Positions 34,068 to 42,909 of a DNA stretch of 45,642 nucleotides are shown here, in pieces. Under the pieces are notes generated by a model that had not been told where the DNA came from, did not search any database, and worked only from the letters and a program-made list of their open reading frames with translations. Position numbers and translations under genes: made by a program. Position 1 is the first letter of the stretch. Every line of letters begins with the position of its first letter. Source of the stretch: Desulfocapsaceae bacterium. GTDB taxonomy: Bacteria > Desulfobacterota > Desulfobulbia > Desulfobulbales > Desulfocapsaceae. The stretch covers positions 1-45,642 of the forward strand of contig JAQVER010000021.1 of the NCBI GenBank assembly GCA_028697885.1. The letters run 5' to 3'.

Positions 34068-35396
34068 TTGAATAGTAAAACTATCTTGATCGTGGATGAC
34101 AGCTCCACCATGCGAAGAATCATCATCAGAGAGCTGGAAGAGGCCGGTTATACAGTTCTGGCCGCTGAAAACGGCATGGAAGCCTTGGTCATGATCGAAT
34201 GGATGGACAAAAAGCCCGACCTTATCACCCTCGATATCGACATGCCGGTCATGAACGGGTTCGAGGTGTGTGAACGCCTCCTCGAAAAACAAAAACAGAT
34301 GGGAGACTCCCCAAAAAGCAGAATCCCCATTATCTTTGTTTCTGCCAATGACACCCTGGAGAACCGGCGGCGCGGCTTCCAGCTTGAGGTCACGGACTTC
34401 ATCTCCAAACCGTTCAAGCAAAATGACATCGTCAAAACAGTCAACAAGATCCTTTTCCCCCAAGAACAGTTTTCCGGAATGACCGCTCTGGTCATTGACG
34501 ACTCCTTCTCGGTCCGACGGATCATCTCCAGAATTCTGAGACGCATCGGCATCACGGTACTCAACGCCGCCAATGGCCTGGAAGGGCTCGAAGTCATTAA
34601 AAATTTCCCCGGAACCCTTGATCTGATTCTCACCGACTACATGATGCCGGAGATGCGAGGGGATGAATTCTGCAAACTCATCCGTCAAAATCCGACGTTG
34701 GATCAAGTACCGCTTTTTGTGGTCAGCGCCTTTGACGATTTGAACCTGATCCTTTCGCTCTTCAAATCAGGGGCCACCGACTACCTGCATAAACCCTTTA
34801 TCGAAGAGGAACTACTGGCGAGGGTAGAGATCCACCTCCGGGCAAGGCAATACATCAACCAAGTGGAGGAACTGAATAAAAAGCTTGCCCATCTGGCCAG
34901 CCGGGACAGCCTCACTGATCTTTATAACCGGCGTTATTTCCAGGAGGCCCTTCTCCGGGAATTCGCCTCGGCAACTGACAAGCAGCTTGAACTTTCCTGC
35001 ATCCTTCTTGATCTTGATTTATTCAAAAAGGTCAACGATAGTTGTGGGCACGCCTTCGGCGATCTGGTCTTACGGGAATTTGCCACAATCCTTACCAGAA
35101 AATCAAGAGAAGCAGACATCTGCGCCCGCTACGGGGGAGAGGAGTTTGTCATTATTCTTCCCCATACCGATCTGGAATCCGCACTCCTTTTTGCCGAGTC
35201 GATCCGTTCCTCGCTCGAGTTGCATGTTTTCAAGGACCCGCAACACAGCCTCCAGATCTCCTGCAGCATCGGGGTCGCCTCCCTCAGAAGCCAACGCCCG
35301 GACACCGGCAATAAACTGGTCAGCATGGCCGACCATGCTCTCTACCAAGCGAAGGAAAATGGTAGAAACCAGATTCACGTTTACTCCCCGGAATAA
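34068..35396 (+). CDS. diguanylate cyclase with two receiver domains (PleD-like)
   Basis: A 442-residue response regulator. The first receiver (about 1-125) has phospho-acceptor Asp56 in LITLDIDMP. The second (about 138-260) has it in LILTDYMMP, and both keep the conserved Lys (FISKPF, YLHKPF). A coiled linker leads to a GGDEF domain with active-site GGEEF and, five residues before it, the RxxD product-inhibition site (READ). It makes cyclic di-GMP when phosphorylated. The start is TTG 34068, chosen because AGGAAGG at 34054-34060 is correctly spaced and no ATG is nearby. Confidence 0.92.
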   Translation: MNSKTILIVDDSSTMRRIIIRELEEAGYTVLAAENGMEALVMIEWMDKKPDLITLDIDMPVMNGFEVCERLLEKQKQMGDSPKSRIPIIFVSANDTLENRRRGFQLEVTDFISKPFKQNDIVKTVNKILFPQEQFSGMTALVIDDSFSVRRIISRILRRIGITVLNAANGLEGLEVIKNFPGTLDLILTDYMMPEMRGDEFCKLIRQNPTLDQVPLFVVSAFDDLNLILSLFKSGATDYLHKPFIEEELLARVEIHLRARQYINQVEELNKKLAHLASRDSLTDLYNRRYFQEALLREFASATDKQLELSCILLDLDLFKKVNDSCGHAFGDLVLREFATILTRKSREADICARYGGEEFVIILPHTDLESALLFAESIRSSLELHVFKDPQHSLQISCSIGVASLRSQRPDTGNKLVSMADHALYQAKENGRNQIHVYSPE

Positions 35397-35798
35397 GGGG
35401 CATTCCCTCTTTCACCCGGCCACGCCACTTCTTCCTGCAATATTTTTTCTTCCCCTCCCCTGATATTTTCTTTTTGCATCGTTTCCATCGGTCCAACAAT
35501 AAAGACGTTTACAAAAAAGCTCTTTCCTTTCATGATCATGCCCTTCGTCACTTGCATTGTTCCCAGGAGAATGCACGGAAAGAATTGACAGAAAGAGCGT
35601 TTCTCGGTAAACCATAAGCTCTCTTTTCTCGTATTAAATTTTTGTAACAACCAGATCGGATACTCGGCATACTGAAGGATACAAAGCGTTCAGCTTTCAG
35701 CTACAAAGAGAGGCCTCCTTCGGACATTCGAGACACTCAGGCCCTGACAAAGCCCGGTCGCTGAAATAACTTATTAGTCTTAATCTTTTTCAAATACC
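35397..35798. other. gene-free region before the MetE-like gene
   Basis: No supported gene. A minus-strand frame (35381-35650) contains a possible start but no good ribosome binding site or motif, and it runs into the end of the cyclase gene. No hairpin with a U-tract was identified after the cyclase stop. Confidence 0.35.
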
Positions 35799-36905
35799 AT
35801 GACCACACCACAGCAAAACCCTTTTAGCGCCAATGGTCTGCCTCTGCTCATTGGCAGTCTGCCGGTCAATGACCCACAGATCGCCATCAAAGAATGGATT
35901 CTGACAGCCACCCCCGAAATCCCTATCTGGCCGCAACTGCCCACCAATCCCTATGAACACATGTTGCACCAGTTTGCCGAAGGGTTGCCGGGTGTGGTGG
36001 AAGAATCCATTGAGACAACCGAAAACCGTATCTTCTACGATACGGAAACCGCCGGTTTCGAAGAAGCACAACTCGCCTTTTACGAGGAATACCTGCAGAC
36101 CGCAGAAGATCCGGAACTCTTACTGACCTCACGTTTTGCCGTAAGCCGCCAGCGGGCTCAGGGAATCTATACCCTGACCGATGCCGTCGGTAATTTCTCC
36201 AACCCAACTGCTCTTAAAGGACAGATCACCGGCCCCTTTACCATGCTTACCGGGGTCCATGACAAAGAAGACCGGATCGGGTATTACAATCCCACCATCC
36301 GTGATATCGTGGTCAAAGGGCTGGCCATGAAGGCCGCCTGGCAGGCGTTGTTTCTGCAAAGACAATCCCGCCTGCCGGTCTTGATCTTCATTGATGAACC
36401 GGCCCTTGCGGGACTTGGTTCCTCGGCCTTTATCTCAATTGCCGCCACGGACATCAAAGAAGACATCAATGAGGTCTGCACTGCCATCCACTCTGTGGGG
36501 GCCTTGGCCGGGGTACATGTCTGCGCCAACACCGAATGGGACCTCCTGCTCAGCTCGGAAATCGATATCCTGAGCTTTGACGCCTACGGTTATTTTGACC
36601 GCTTGGTACTCCTGAAAGAGCAGCTTCACGCCTATCTGGACCAAGGAAAAATTTTGGCCTGGGGTATTGTGCCAACTTCTGATCATGAAGCTATCGAGAA
36701 AGAGAGCAACGCAACACTCGTCAAACTGTGGGAAGAGCAGGCAGGGCAGCTGATACGACCTGGCCGCGACCTGGCCGCCATTCTGGGTCAGACCCTCATC
36801 ACTCCCAGTTGCGGCACCGGCTCGCTGCCGCCCGTACTGGCCAGAAAAGTGCTGGATTTGACCCGGGACGTATCCAAAACACTCAAGGAAAAGTATCAGG
36901 TTTAA
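35799..36905 (+). CDS. core-MetE-like methyltransferase (cobalamin-independent methionine synthase C-terminal fold)
   Basis: A 368-residue TIM-barrel protein, half the size of full MetE (about 750 residues), lacking its N-terminal domain. LKGQITGPFTML, IDEPALAGL, the zinc-ligand motif HVCAN at about 247 and TPSCGTGSL near the end (second Cys ligand) are present. Stand-alone core-MetE proteins occur in anaerobes and archaea, where the methyl group comes from a corrinoid protein instead of methyltetrahydrofolate. That donor is inferred from the family, not seen here. Uroporphyrinogen decarboxylase-type relatives share the fold. The gene is followed 61 bases later by lysS. Confidence 0.8.
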   Translation: MTTPQQNPFSANGLPLLIGSLPVNDPQIAIKEWILTATPEIPIWPQLPTNPYEHMLHQFAEGLPGVVEESIETTENRIFYDTETAGFEEAQLAFYEEYLQTAEDPELLLTSRFAVSRQRAQGIYTLTDAVGNFSNPTALKGQITGPFTMLTGVHDKEDRIGYYNPTIRDIVVKGLAMKAAWQALFLQRQSRLPVLIFIDEPALAGLGSSAFISIAATDIKEDINEVCTAIHSVGALAGVHVCANTEWDLLLSSEIDILSFDAYGYFDRLVLLKEQLHAYLDQGKILAWGIVPTSDHEAIEKESNATLVKLWEEQAGQLIRPGRDLAAILGQTLITPSCGTGSLPPVLARKVLDLTRDVSKTLKEKYQV

Positions 36906-36966
36906 CTCCAGCTCCAACATACCACTTACCACTCACTACTAACTCCCACACCCCACGCAATTTATC

Positions 36967-38523
36967 ATGAGTCAAGAAAATCAAATACTGAAACAACGAC
37001 GGGAAAAAGCAGAGGCTCTGGCCGCGCTTGGCATTAATATATTCAGCAACAGCTTCAAGCCGGCTAATCATGTCAAGGAGTTACTGCCCAAGGGTGAACA
37101 CCTGGCAGCGGAGTCCTTTGATGAAACCAAATTCACTTACTCCATTGCCGGACGGATCATGTCCATGCGCAAATTCGGCAAGGCAGCCTTTTGTCATCTG
37201 GCCGACGCCTCGGGACAGATTCAGATCTATGTCAAGAAGGACACCGTAGGAGAAGAGCAGTTTGCCGCCTTCAAGAAATGGGATATCGGCGACATCGTGG
37301 GCATTGAAGGAAAACTGTTCAAAACCCAGACCGATGAGCTCTCGGTCATGGCCGACAAGCTGGTCATGATCACCAAATCACTACGCCCCCTGCCCGAAAA
37401 ATGGCATGGTCTGACCAATGTGGAGACCCGCTACCGCCAGCGTTATGTTGACCTGATTGTCACCCCTGAGAGCCGGGCCATCTTCCGTAAACGCGTTGAG
37501 ATCATTCGACTGATCAGGGAATTTCTCGGCAACCGCGGGTTCATGGAGGTGGAGACGCCGATGATGCAGCCAGTCCCAGGCGGTGCCACTGCTAAACCCT
37601 TCAAAACCCATCATAATGCCCTCGGCCTGGATCTCTACCTGCGCATTGCCCCGGAACTCTACCTGAAACGACTGCTGGTCGGCGGCTTTGAGAGGGTCTT
37701 CGAGATCAACCGCAACTTTCGCAACGAAGGTCTCTCCACCCGGCATAACCCCGAGTTCACCATGCTGGAATTCTATCAGGCCTATGCCACCTTCCACGAC
37801 ATGATGGACATCACCGAAGAACTGGTTTCCTGGCTGTCGCAAGAAGTCAATGACACCATGGAAATCGATTACCAGGGAACCATGGTCAACCTGACTCCCC
37901 CCTGGAGACGTCTCACCATGAACGAGGCCCTGACCGAGATCGGCGGCATTGCCTCAGAGGTCGTGAAAGATGATGATCAGGTCCTGGCTTTGGCCAGAAC
38001 TACAAAGGGGGTTAAACTTGAACCGCTTGCCGGCCCCGGCAAGGCCAGGACAGCCCTCTTTGAATTGCTGGTTGAAGAAAAGCTCATTGATCCCACCTTT
38101 ATCACCTCCTATCCCATAGAGGTCTCCCCTCTGGCCCGGAGAAATGAAGAGGACCCCACCGTGACCGACCGTTTTGAGCTCTTCATCACCGGTCGCGAAA
38201 TCGCCAATGCCTTCAGCGAGTTGAGTGACCCCATTGACCAGCGCCAACGCCTGGAACAGCAGATTGCGGAAAAAGGTGACGATGAAGAGATTCACTCCGA
38301 GATGGACGAAGATTTTGTCCGGGCTCTTGAATTCGGAATGCCCTCAGCCGCAGGCCAGGGTATCGGCATTGACCGTTTGATCATGCTGCTCACCAACTCT
38401 GCCTCCATCCGCGACGTCATCCTCTTTCCCCACATGAAGCCTGAATCAGATGACAAAGGGCAGAAAACACAGGGGAAACAGCAGAAAGAAAAAGGTGGTA
38501 CGTGCAAAAAATGCAAAGAATAA
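36967..38523 (+). CDS. lysS: lysyl-tRNA synthetase, class II
   Basis: A 518-residue enzyme that charges tRNA-Lys. An N-terminal OB-fold (about 55-150, IAGRIMSMRKFGKAAF) is followed by the class II core. FMEVETPMMQPVPGGATAKPF covers motif 1 and the next loop. Motif 2 contains FRNEGLSTRHNPEFTMLEF. Motif 3 contains GIGIDRLIMLLT followed by RDVILFPHMKPE. The last 20 residues form an added Lys/Gln-rich tail ending CKKCKE, which bacterial LysS normally lacks. lolC follows 45 bases later on the same strand. Confidence 0.95.
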   Translation: MSQENQILKQRREKAEALAALGINIFSNSFKPANHVKELLPKGEHLAAESFDETKFTYSIAGRIMSMRKFGKAAFCHLADASGQIQIYVKKDTVGEEQFAAFKKWDIGDIVGIEGKLFKTQTDELSVMADKLVMITKSLRPLPEKWHGLTNVETRYRQRYVDLIVTPESRAIFRKRVEIIRLIREFLGNRGFMEVETPMMQPVPGGATAKPFKTHHNALGLDLYLRIAPELYLKRLLVGGFERVFEINRNFRNEGLSTRHNPEFTMLEFYQAYATFHDMMDITEELVSWLSQEVNDTMEIDYQGTMVNLTPPWRRLTMNEALTEIGGIASEVVKDDDQVLALARTTKGVKLEPLAGPGKARTALFELLVEEKLIDPTFITSYPIEVSPLARRNEEDPTVTDRFELFITGREIANAFSELSDPIDQRQRLEQQIAEKGDDEEIHSEMDEDFVRALEFGMPSAAGQGIGIDRLIMLLTNSASIRDVILFPHMKPESDDKGQKTQGKQQKEKGGTCKKCKE

Positions 38524-38568
38524 CCTTCACGCCGCCTCTCCCTTATCAACTGATATCCGTCCCCTGAT

Positions 38569-39807
38569 ATGTACGAATGGTTTATCAGTTTCCGCTATCT
38601 GCGGGCCAGACATAAGCAACGATTCATCTCGCTGATCTCGCTGATCTCCGTGGCCGGTATTACCGTCGGGGTTATGGCCCTGATCGTGGTCTTGGCCGTC
38701 TATTCGGGGTTCACCGATGGTCTGCGTGACCAGATCTTAGGCATCAATTCCCATATCATTGTCCAGCATCCCGGCGGCTCCATTGACAACTACAAAGAAA
38801 TACGCAAGCAAATCCTCACCGTTGACGGGGTCACCGGCGCCACCCCCTACCTCTACACCCAGACCCTCTTAAGCGGTGCCACCGGTGGCAGTGGTGTCAT
38901 TCTCCGGGGCATTGATCCTGAAACGGCCAAAGGAGTGATCAAGCTTGGCAGTCAGATGATTCGCGGCTCCATCAATGATCTGGAACAGGACCCACCCAGT
39001 CGGGTGCCGCCTATCATCCTTGGCAAGAATCTGGCAGATGAACTCCATGTCACCGTTAACGACAAGGTGCGCCTCATCTCCTCGTCCGGACCACTTACCC
39101 CCATGGGCGTGATCCCCAGAATCAAGACCTGCAGGGTATCCGGCATCTTTGAATCGGGAATGTATGAGTATGATTCCAGCCTCGCCTATATGACCCTGAC
39201 CGACGTCCAGGCCTTTCTGGGAAGCGGTGACGTAGTCCACGGCATTGAGGTTTCGGTCAAAGAGAATGAGCTGAATCAGGCCGACCAGGTGGCCCGCAGA
39301 ATCACCGACGAACTTGCTTCCACCAGTGATTCTATCTTTATAGCCAAGGACTGGATGTCCATGAACCGCAATCTCTTTGCCGCCTTCAAGCTGGAAAAGA
39401 TCGGCATGTTCATCTGCCTGACCCTGATCATCCTGGTGGCGGCCTTGAACATCATCAGCGCCTTGATCATGGTGGTGATGGAGAAAGAAAAAGATATCGC
39501 TATTCTTAAATCCATGGGAGCCACCTCCCGCTCCATCATGAAGATCTTCTTTTTCCAGGGTCTGGTTATTGCCTTTTCCGGCACCATTCTCGGAGTTGCT
39601 GGAGGACTGAGCCTTTGCGAGCTGCTCTCCCGTTACAAATTCATCGAACTTCCATCCAATGTCTATCCCATGAGTACCCTGCCGATCAAGGTTCTGCCGA
39701 TGGACGTGACCATCGTCGCCATCGCCGCCATCATCATTACCTTGGCTGCCACCATCTACCCTTCCTGGAAGGCATCTCAGGTCCACCCCGGCGAGGTTCT
39801 CTCATGA
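38569..39807 (+). CDS. lolC: lipoprotein-releasing ABC transporter permease (LolC/LolE)
   Basis: A 412-residue inner-membrane protein. One N-terminal helix (about 22-45), a large periplasmic MacB-like domain (about 50-265) and three C-terminal helices (about 272-400) give the LolCE topology. ILKSMGATSRSIMKIFFFQG is the coupling segment. With LolD it extracts outer-membrane lipoproteins from the inner membrane and hands them to LolA. Only one permease gene is present, so a LolF-type homodimer is likely. Its stop overlaps the lolD start (ATGA). Confidence 0.93.
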   Translation: MYEWFISFRYLRARHKQRFISLISLISVAGITVGVMALIVVLAVYSGFTDGLRDQILGINSHIIVQHPGGSIDNYKEIRKQILTVDGVTGATPYLYTQTLLSGATGGSGVILRGIDPETAKGVIKLGSQMIRGSINDLEQDPPSRVPPIILGKNLADELHVTVNDKVRLISSSGPLTPMGVIPRIKTCRVSGIFESGMYEYDSSLAYMTLTDVQAFLGSGDVVHGIEVSVKENELNQADQVARRITDELASTSDSIFIAKDWMSMNRNLFAAFKLEKIGMFICLTLIILVAALNIISALIMVVMEKEKDIAILKSMGATSRSIMKIFFFQGLVIAFSGTILGVAGGLSLCELLSRYKFIELPSNVYPMSTLPIKVLPMDVTIVAIAAIIITLAATIYPSWKASQVHPGEVLS

Positions 39808-40487
39808 GTTTACAGCCACTGTTTGAGGCCCGGGCACTACGTAAGAATTACGGGGAAGGTGCCAGCGCCATCGAGATCCTGAAAGGGGTAAATCTGGAGA
39901 CCCGCAGCGGTGAGATGACGGCCATTGTCGGCGCTTCCGGTTCCGGCAAGACCACTCTGCTCAGGATCCTTGGCACCCTTGATACACCCACCAGTGGCGA
40001 GCTCTTTTTCAAAGGGGAAAATCTGCTCCAAAAGAAAGACGCCGAGCTTGCCGAATACCGAAACCGCGCAGTCGGATTTATCTTCCAGTTCCATCACCTG
40101 CTCCCCGAGTTCACCGCCCTTGAGAATGTGATGATGCCCGGTCTCATTGCCGGAAAGAAAAAGGCAGAAATGATCAAGCCGGCCACCAGTCTCTTGGCCC
40201 AAGTGGAACTCAGCCACAGGACACATCACAAGGTTGGGGAACTTTCCGGGGGAGAACAGCAGCGTACCGCTCTGGCCAGGGCTCTGATCATGAAACCGGC
40301 ACTGCTCTTTGCCGATGAACCCACCGGCAATCTCGACAGCCGCTCCGGCGATATCGTCTTTGAATTATTACAGAGGCTGTGCACCGATCTGGAATTGGCC
40401 ACCGTTATGGTCACCCACAACATGGCCCTGGCCGACCGGATGAATCGCTGCCTCACCCTCAAAGACGGTTTGTTATTCCAGGAATAA
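39804..40487 (+). CDS. lolD: lipoprotein-releasing ABC transporter ATPase
   Basis: A 227-residue ATPase starting at ATG 39804, inside the last codons of lolC. Walker A is GASGSGKTT, the Q-loop is FQFHHLLPEF, the signature is LSGGEQQRTALARAL, Walker B is LLFADEPTGNLD and the switch His is in VTHNMALAD. All are standard for the LolD/MacB subfamily. It drives lipoprotein release together with the permease encoded before it. The upstream in-frame extension (from 39615) is shadow sequence of lolC. Confidence 0.95.
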   Translation: MSLQPLFEARALRKNYGEGASAIEILKGVNLETRSGEMTAIVGASGSGKTTLLRILGTLDTPTSGELFFKGENLLQKKDAELAEYRNRAVGFIFQFHHLLPEFTALENVMMPGLIAGKKKAEMIKPATSLLAQVELSHRTHHKVGELSGGEQQRTALARALIMKPALLFADEPTGNLDSRSGDIVFELLQRLCTDLELATVMVTHNMALADRMNRCLTLKDGLLFQE

Positions 40488-40570
40488 CAGCACCAAACAT
40501 CAAGCAATAAACACCCCTCCAAAGTTCTCAAAATATTGTACCGTTAATCACAGTTTCAGAGAAGGATCAT

Positions 40571-40616
40571 AAAACTCAGGAGATGTGTGTCCATGTTACC
40601 CCTCTTCTGAGTTTTT
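40571..40616 (+). terminator. rho-independent terminator after lolD
   Basis: AAAACTCAGGAGA (40571-40583) pairs with TCTTCTGAGTTTT (40603-40615) with one mismatch, and the right arm ends in five T. It would end the lysS-lolC-lolD transcript before the ArsR operon. Confidence 0.65.
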
Positions 40617-40634
40617 CACCCCAAAAAATAATAA

Positions 40635-40684
40635 TTGACAGGACCGTCCGTCATGACTAAATAGTTACATAGCTATATAGTCAT
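40635..40684 (+). promoter_or_regulatory. promoter and palindromic operator of the ArsR-type operon
   Basis: TTGACA at 40635-40640, a 17-base spacer and TAAATA at 40658-40663 form a plausible promoter. Overlapping its -10 is a 32-base imperfect palindrome (40653-40684). The left half ATGACTAAATAGTTAC and the reverse complement of the right half, ATGACTATATAGCTAT, agree at 13 of 16 positions. The AT-rich dyad with ATAG steps fits ArsR-family operators. It lies 23 bases before the arsR-type gene, so autoregulation is likely. Confidence 0.65.
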
Positions 40685-40707
40685 ACAATCATACAACGGA
40701 GAAGTTA

Positions 40708-41055
40708 ATGAAATATTTTATCAAGGTCATGAAGGCCCTTTCCGACCCGAATCGGGTTAAAATCATCAAGATGCTCCAACAGAGAGAAAACCTGTGCGTC
40801 TGCGAGATACGGGCGATGTTGAACCTGTCTCAGCCCACCGTTTCTAATCATCTGAAGGTATTGGAAGAAGCCGGTTTAGTAGCCTCAGAAAAGGAAAAAC
40901 TTTGGGTCAACTATCGGCTGAACTCGACAGGGGGTTCACTCTACAGCACAGCCATGCTCACACAGCTGGAGAACTGGCTGAACGAGACGACGGAGGTCAA
41001 GGAACTTAACCGACTCCTGCCCGCCATCAACCGTAACGACATTTGTAAGCCCTGA
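40708..41055 (+). CDS. ArsR family metal/metalloid-responsive repressor
   Basis: A 115-residue winged-helix regulator. The helix-turn-helix LSQPTVSNHLKVLEEAGLV is classical. LCVCEIR at about residues 30-36 matches the ELCVCDL metal-binding motif of As(III)-sensing ArsR proteins, with Cys31 and Cys33 in the key positions. It should repress the operon it heads until arsenite or antimonite is bound. GGAGAAG precedes ATG 40708. The palindromic operator upstream supports autoregulation. Confidence 0.9.
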   Translation: MKYFIKVMKALSDPNRVKIIKMLQQRENLCVCEIRAMLNLSQPTVSNHLKVLEEAGLVASEKEKLWVNYRLNSTGGSLYSTAMLTQLENWLNETTEVKELNRLLPAINRNDICKP

Positions 41056-41066
41056 GGACAAATGAT

Positions 41067-42128
41067 ATGCAGACCATCACCCCCCACACCCCACCACCGC
41101 CTGCAGCCTCGGCAAAAATCAAATATCTTTTGACTGGCCTTACCGGGATTGCTCTCTGGTTTGCCTTGTACTGGCAGTTGCACCGCCTGGCCGAAGTCCT
41201 TACCTTTTCCCTGCTCGGTCTGAAACCAGGCAGCCATCTGGGTGAGTCAGTCCTCTTCTTTTTCTACGACACTCCAAAAGTGTTGATGCTGCTCACCCTT
41301 ATCGTCTTTGCTGTGGGCATCCTGCGTTCTTTTTTCACTCCCGAACGAACCCGCAGGATCCTGGCCGGCAAGAGCGAATCCGTGGGCAATGTCCTTGCCG
41401 CTCTGCTGGGTATCGTCACCCCCTTCTGCTCCTGCTCGGCCGTGCCACTCTTTATCGGATTTGTCACCGCCGGCGTGCCCTTGGGGGTCACCTTCTCCTT
41501 TTTGATCTCCGCCCCAATGGTCAACGAAATAGCCGTAGTGCTTCTTTACGGGCTTCTCGGGTGGAAGGTGGCGGCCATCTACATGGGAACCGGCCTGCTG
41601 GTTGCCATTGTCGCCGGCTGGACTATCGGTCGTTTGCACATGGAGAACCACATCGAAGATTGGGTCCGGGAGATGCACGTCAATGCTGTTGATATTCCTG
41701 ACGAAAAACTAACCTGGGCCGATCGGTTCAATCACGGCAAGACAGCGGTACGGGATATCGTCGGCAAGGTCTGGATCTATGTGATCGCGGGAATTGCGGT
41801 GGGTGCCGGCATCCATGGCTTTGTGCCTGAAGGCTTCATGGCCTCGATCATGGGTAAAGATGCCTGGTGGTCAGTGCCGGCAGCGGTGGTGATCGGCATC
41901 CCCATGTATTCCAACGCCGCCGGTATCGTACCGATCGTCCAGGCTTTGCTTGGCAAGGGTGCGGCGCTGGGCACGGTACTCGCCTTCATGATGAGTGTCA
42001 TCGCCCTGTCATTGCCGGAGATGGTTATTCTCCGGAAAGTTCTCAAACCGCGACTCATCGCGGTTTTCATCGGAGTAGTAGGTGCCGGCATCACGCTGGT
42101 AGGCTATCTCTTCAATATTATCATCTGA
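41067..42128 (+). CDS. permease of the ArsP/DUF318 family
   Basis: A 353-residue membrane protein with about eight hydrophobic helices. FCSCSAVPLFIGFVTAGVPLG is the family hallmark with its CSCS motif. The paired motif PMYSNAAGIVPIVQALLGKG appears in the second half. ArsP members export trivalent organoarsenicals; related permeases move other oxyanions or selenium species. Position behind an arsenic-type ArsR supports a metalloid role. It starts 11 bases after the arsR-type gene, with GAGGA as ribosome binding site. Confidence 0.85.
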   Translation: MQTITPHTPPPPAASAKIKYLLTGLTGIALWFALYWQLHRLAEVLTFSLLGLKPGSHLGESVLFFFYDTPKVLMLLTLIVFAVGILRSFFTPERTRRILAGKSESVGNVLAALLGIVTPFCSCSAVPLFIGFVTAGVPLGVTFSFLISAPMVNEIAVVLLYGLLGWKVAAIYMGTGLLVAIVAGWTIGRLHMENHIEDWVREMHVNAVDIPDEKLTWADRFNHGKTAVRDIVGKVWIYVIAGIAVGAGIHGFVPEGFMASIMGKDAWWSVPAAVVIGIPMYSNAAGIVPIVQALLGKGAALGTVLAFMMSVIALSLPEMVILRKVLKPRLIAVFIGVVGAGITLVGYLFNIII

Positions 42129-42142
42129 TACAGAGGTTAATC

Positions 42143-42376
42143 ATGGAAATCAAGGTACTGGGACCGGGATGTGCAAAGTGTACAGAGGCTGAAAAAATCA
42201 TGCAGGCTGCGGCCGAAGAGGCTGGTGCAACCGCCACCATCGAAAAAATCAGCGATTTTCAGCAGATAGCCAAGCACGGAGTTTTTTCCACCCCGGCGGT
42301 AATCATTGATGGCCAAGTCAAATGCGTCGGCAAGGTACCGTCAAAGGCAGAAGCCCTGGCCTGGCTCAAAAGTTAA
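42143..42376 (+). CDS. small thioredoxin-like protein (thioredoxin_3 type)
   Basis: A 77-residue redox protein. The active site CAKC lies at residues 10-13 in GPGCAKCTEAEK, and the cis-proline segment is GVFSTPAVIIDG. Such mini-thioredoxins are often encoded next to ArsP/DUF318 permeases. They may reduce or carry the substrate, but this is inferred from repeated association. It begins 14 bases after the permease stop, with AGAGG before ATG 42143. Confidence 0.88.
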   Translation: MEIKVLGPGCAKCTEAEKIMQAAAEEAGATATIEKISDFQQIAKHGVFSTPAVIIDGQVKCVGKVPSKAEALAWLKS

Positions 42377-42391
42377 AATAACTGAAAAGCA

Positions 42392-42775
42392 ATGCAAACC
42401 ATCATTATCGAATGGCTTCATCTGGATGTGGCAGGGGCAACGTGCCGACGATGCGGCGACACCGGTCTGGAGATTAACCGATCAGTAGAGCGACTACGAA
42501 TCGAATGTGCGCCTAAAGGCGTGAAAATTGCTTTCAGGGAAACGATGCTCAATGCCGACGAGATCGCCCGCTCCAACACTATCTTGATCAATGGCGTCCC
42601 CCTGGAAGGAATCCTGCCCCAGGCCCAGGTCTCTGCAAGCTGCTGTACCTCCTGCAGCGACCTCACCGGCCGGCCGGAACAGTGCCGCACCTTGGTCCAT
42701 CTTGGACAAGAGTATGAGACAATTCCCGAAGCACTGATCCGACAGGCGGTGTGTAAGATTGGCGACTGTTGCTAA
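42392..42775 (+). CDS. DUF2703 cysteine-rich protein
   Basis: A 127-residue soluble protein with thioredoxin-like DUF2703 features. It starts with a strand IIIEWLHLD, then CRRCGDTG, ILINGVPLEGILP and a Cys-rich segment SASCCTSCSDLTG, and ends CKIGDCC. It has ten Cys in all, enough to bind a soft metal or metalloid. Members often occur beside arsenic or mercury genes. Starts 15 bases after the thioredoxin-like gene, so it closes the four-gene operon. Function unproven. Confidence 0.8.
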   Translation: MQTIIIEWLHLDVAGATCRRCGDTGLEINRSVERLRIECAPKGVKIAFRETMLNADEIARSNTILINGVPLEGILPQAQVSASCCTSCSDLTGRPEQCRTLVHLGQEYETIPEALIRQAVCKIGDCC

Positions 42776-42875
42776 GAAATGAGAGAAGTTCCTGTTGTCG
42801 GCACGATGAATGGACAGGTCTGAGTTCTCAAGCAACTCGGCCCCAAAAACAATAAAGTACGGGCCTATGTGGTCC

Positions 42876-42898
42876 TGCAAAAAAAGATATTTTTTGCA
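42876..42898. terminator. A/T-rich hairpin downstream of the DUF2703 gene
   Basis: TGCAAAAAA (42876-42884) and TTTTTTGCA (42890-42898) are perfect complements around a 5-base loop. It lies 100 bases past the DUF2703 stop and could act as a terminator on either strand, though the stem is mostly A-T. Confidence 0.4.
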
Positions 42899-42909
42899 AC
42901 CTCGGCCGA

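Noticed and set aside
33729..34706. 325-codon open frame on the minus strand
   Set aside because: It crosses the PilZ and diguanylate cyclase genes, both with clear domain motifs on the plus strand.
35381..35650. 89-codon minus-strand frame after the cyclase gene
   Set aside because: It overlaps the end of the cyclase gene and lacks a good ribosome binding site.
38869..39786. 305-codon open frame on the minus strand
   Set aside because: It is the antisense of lolC, with a Gly/Asp/His-rich translation typical of shadow frames.
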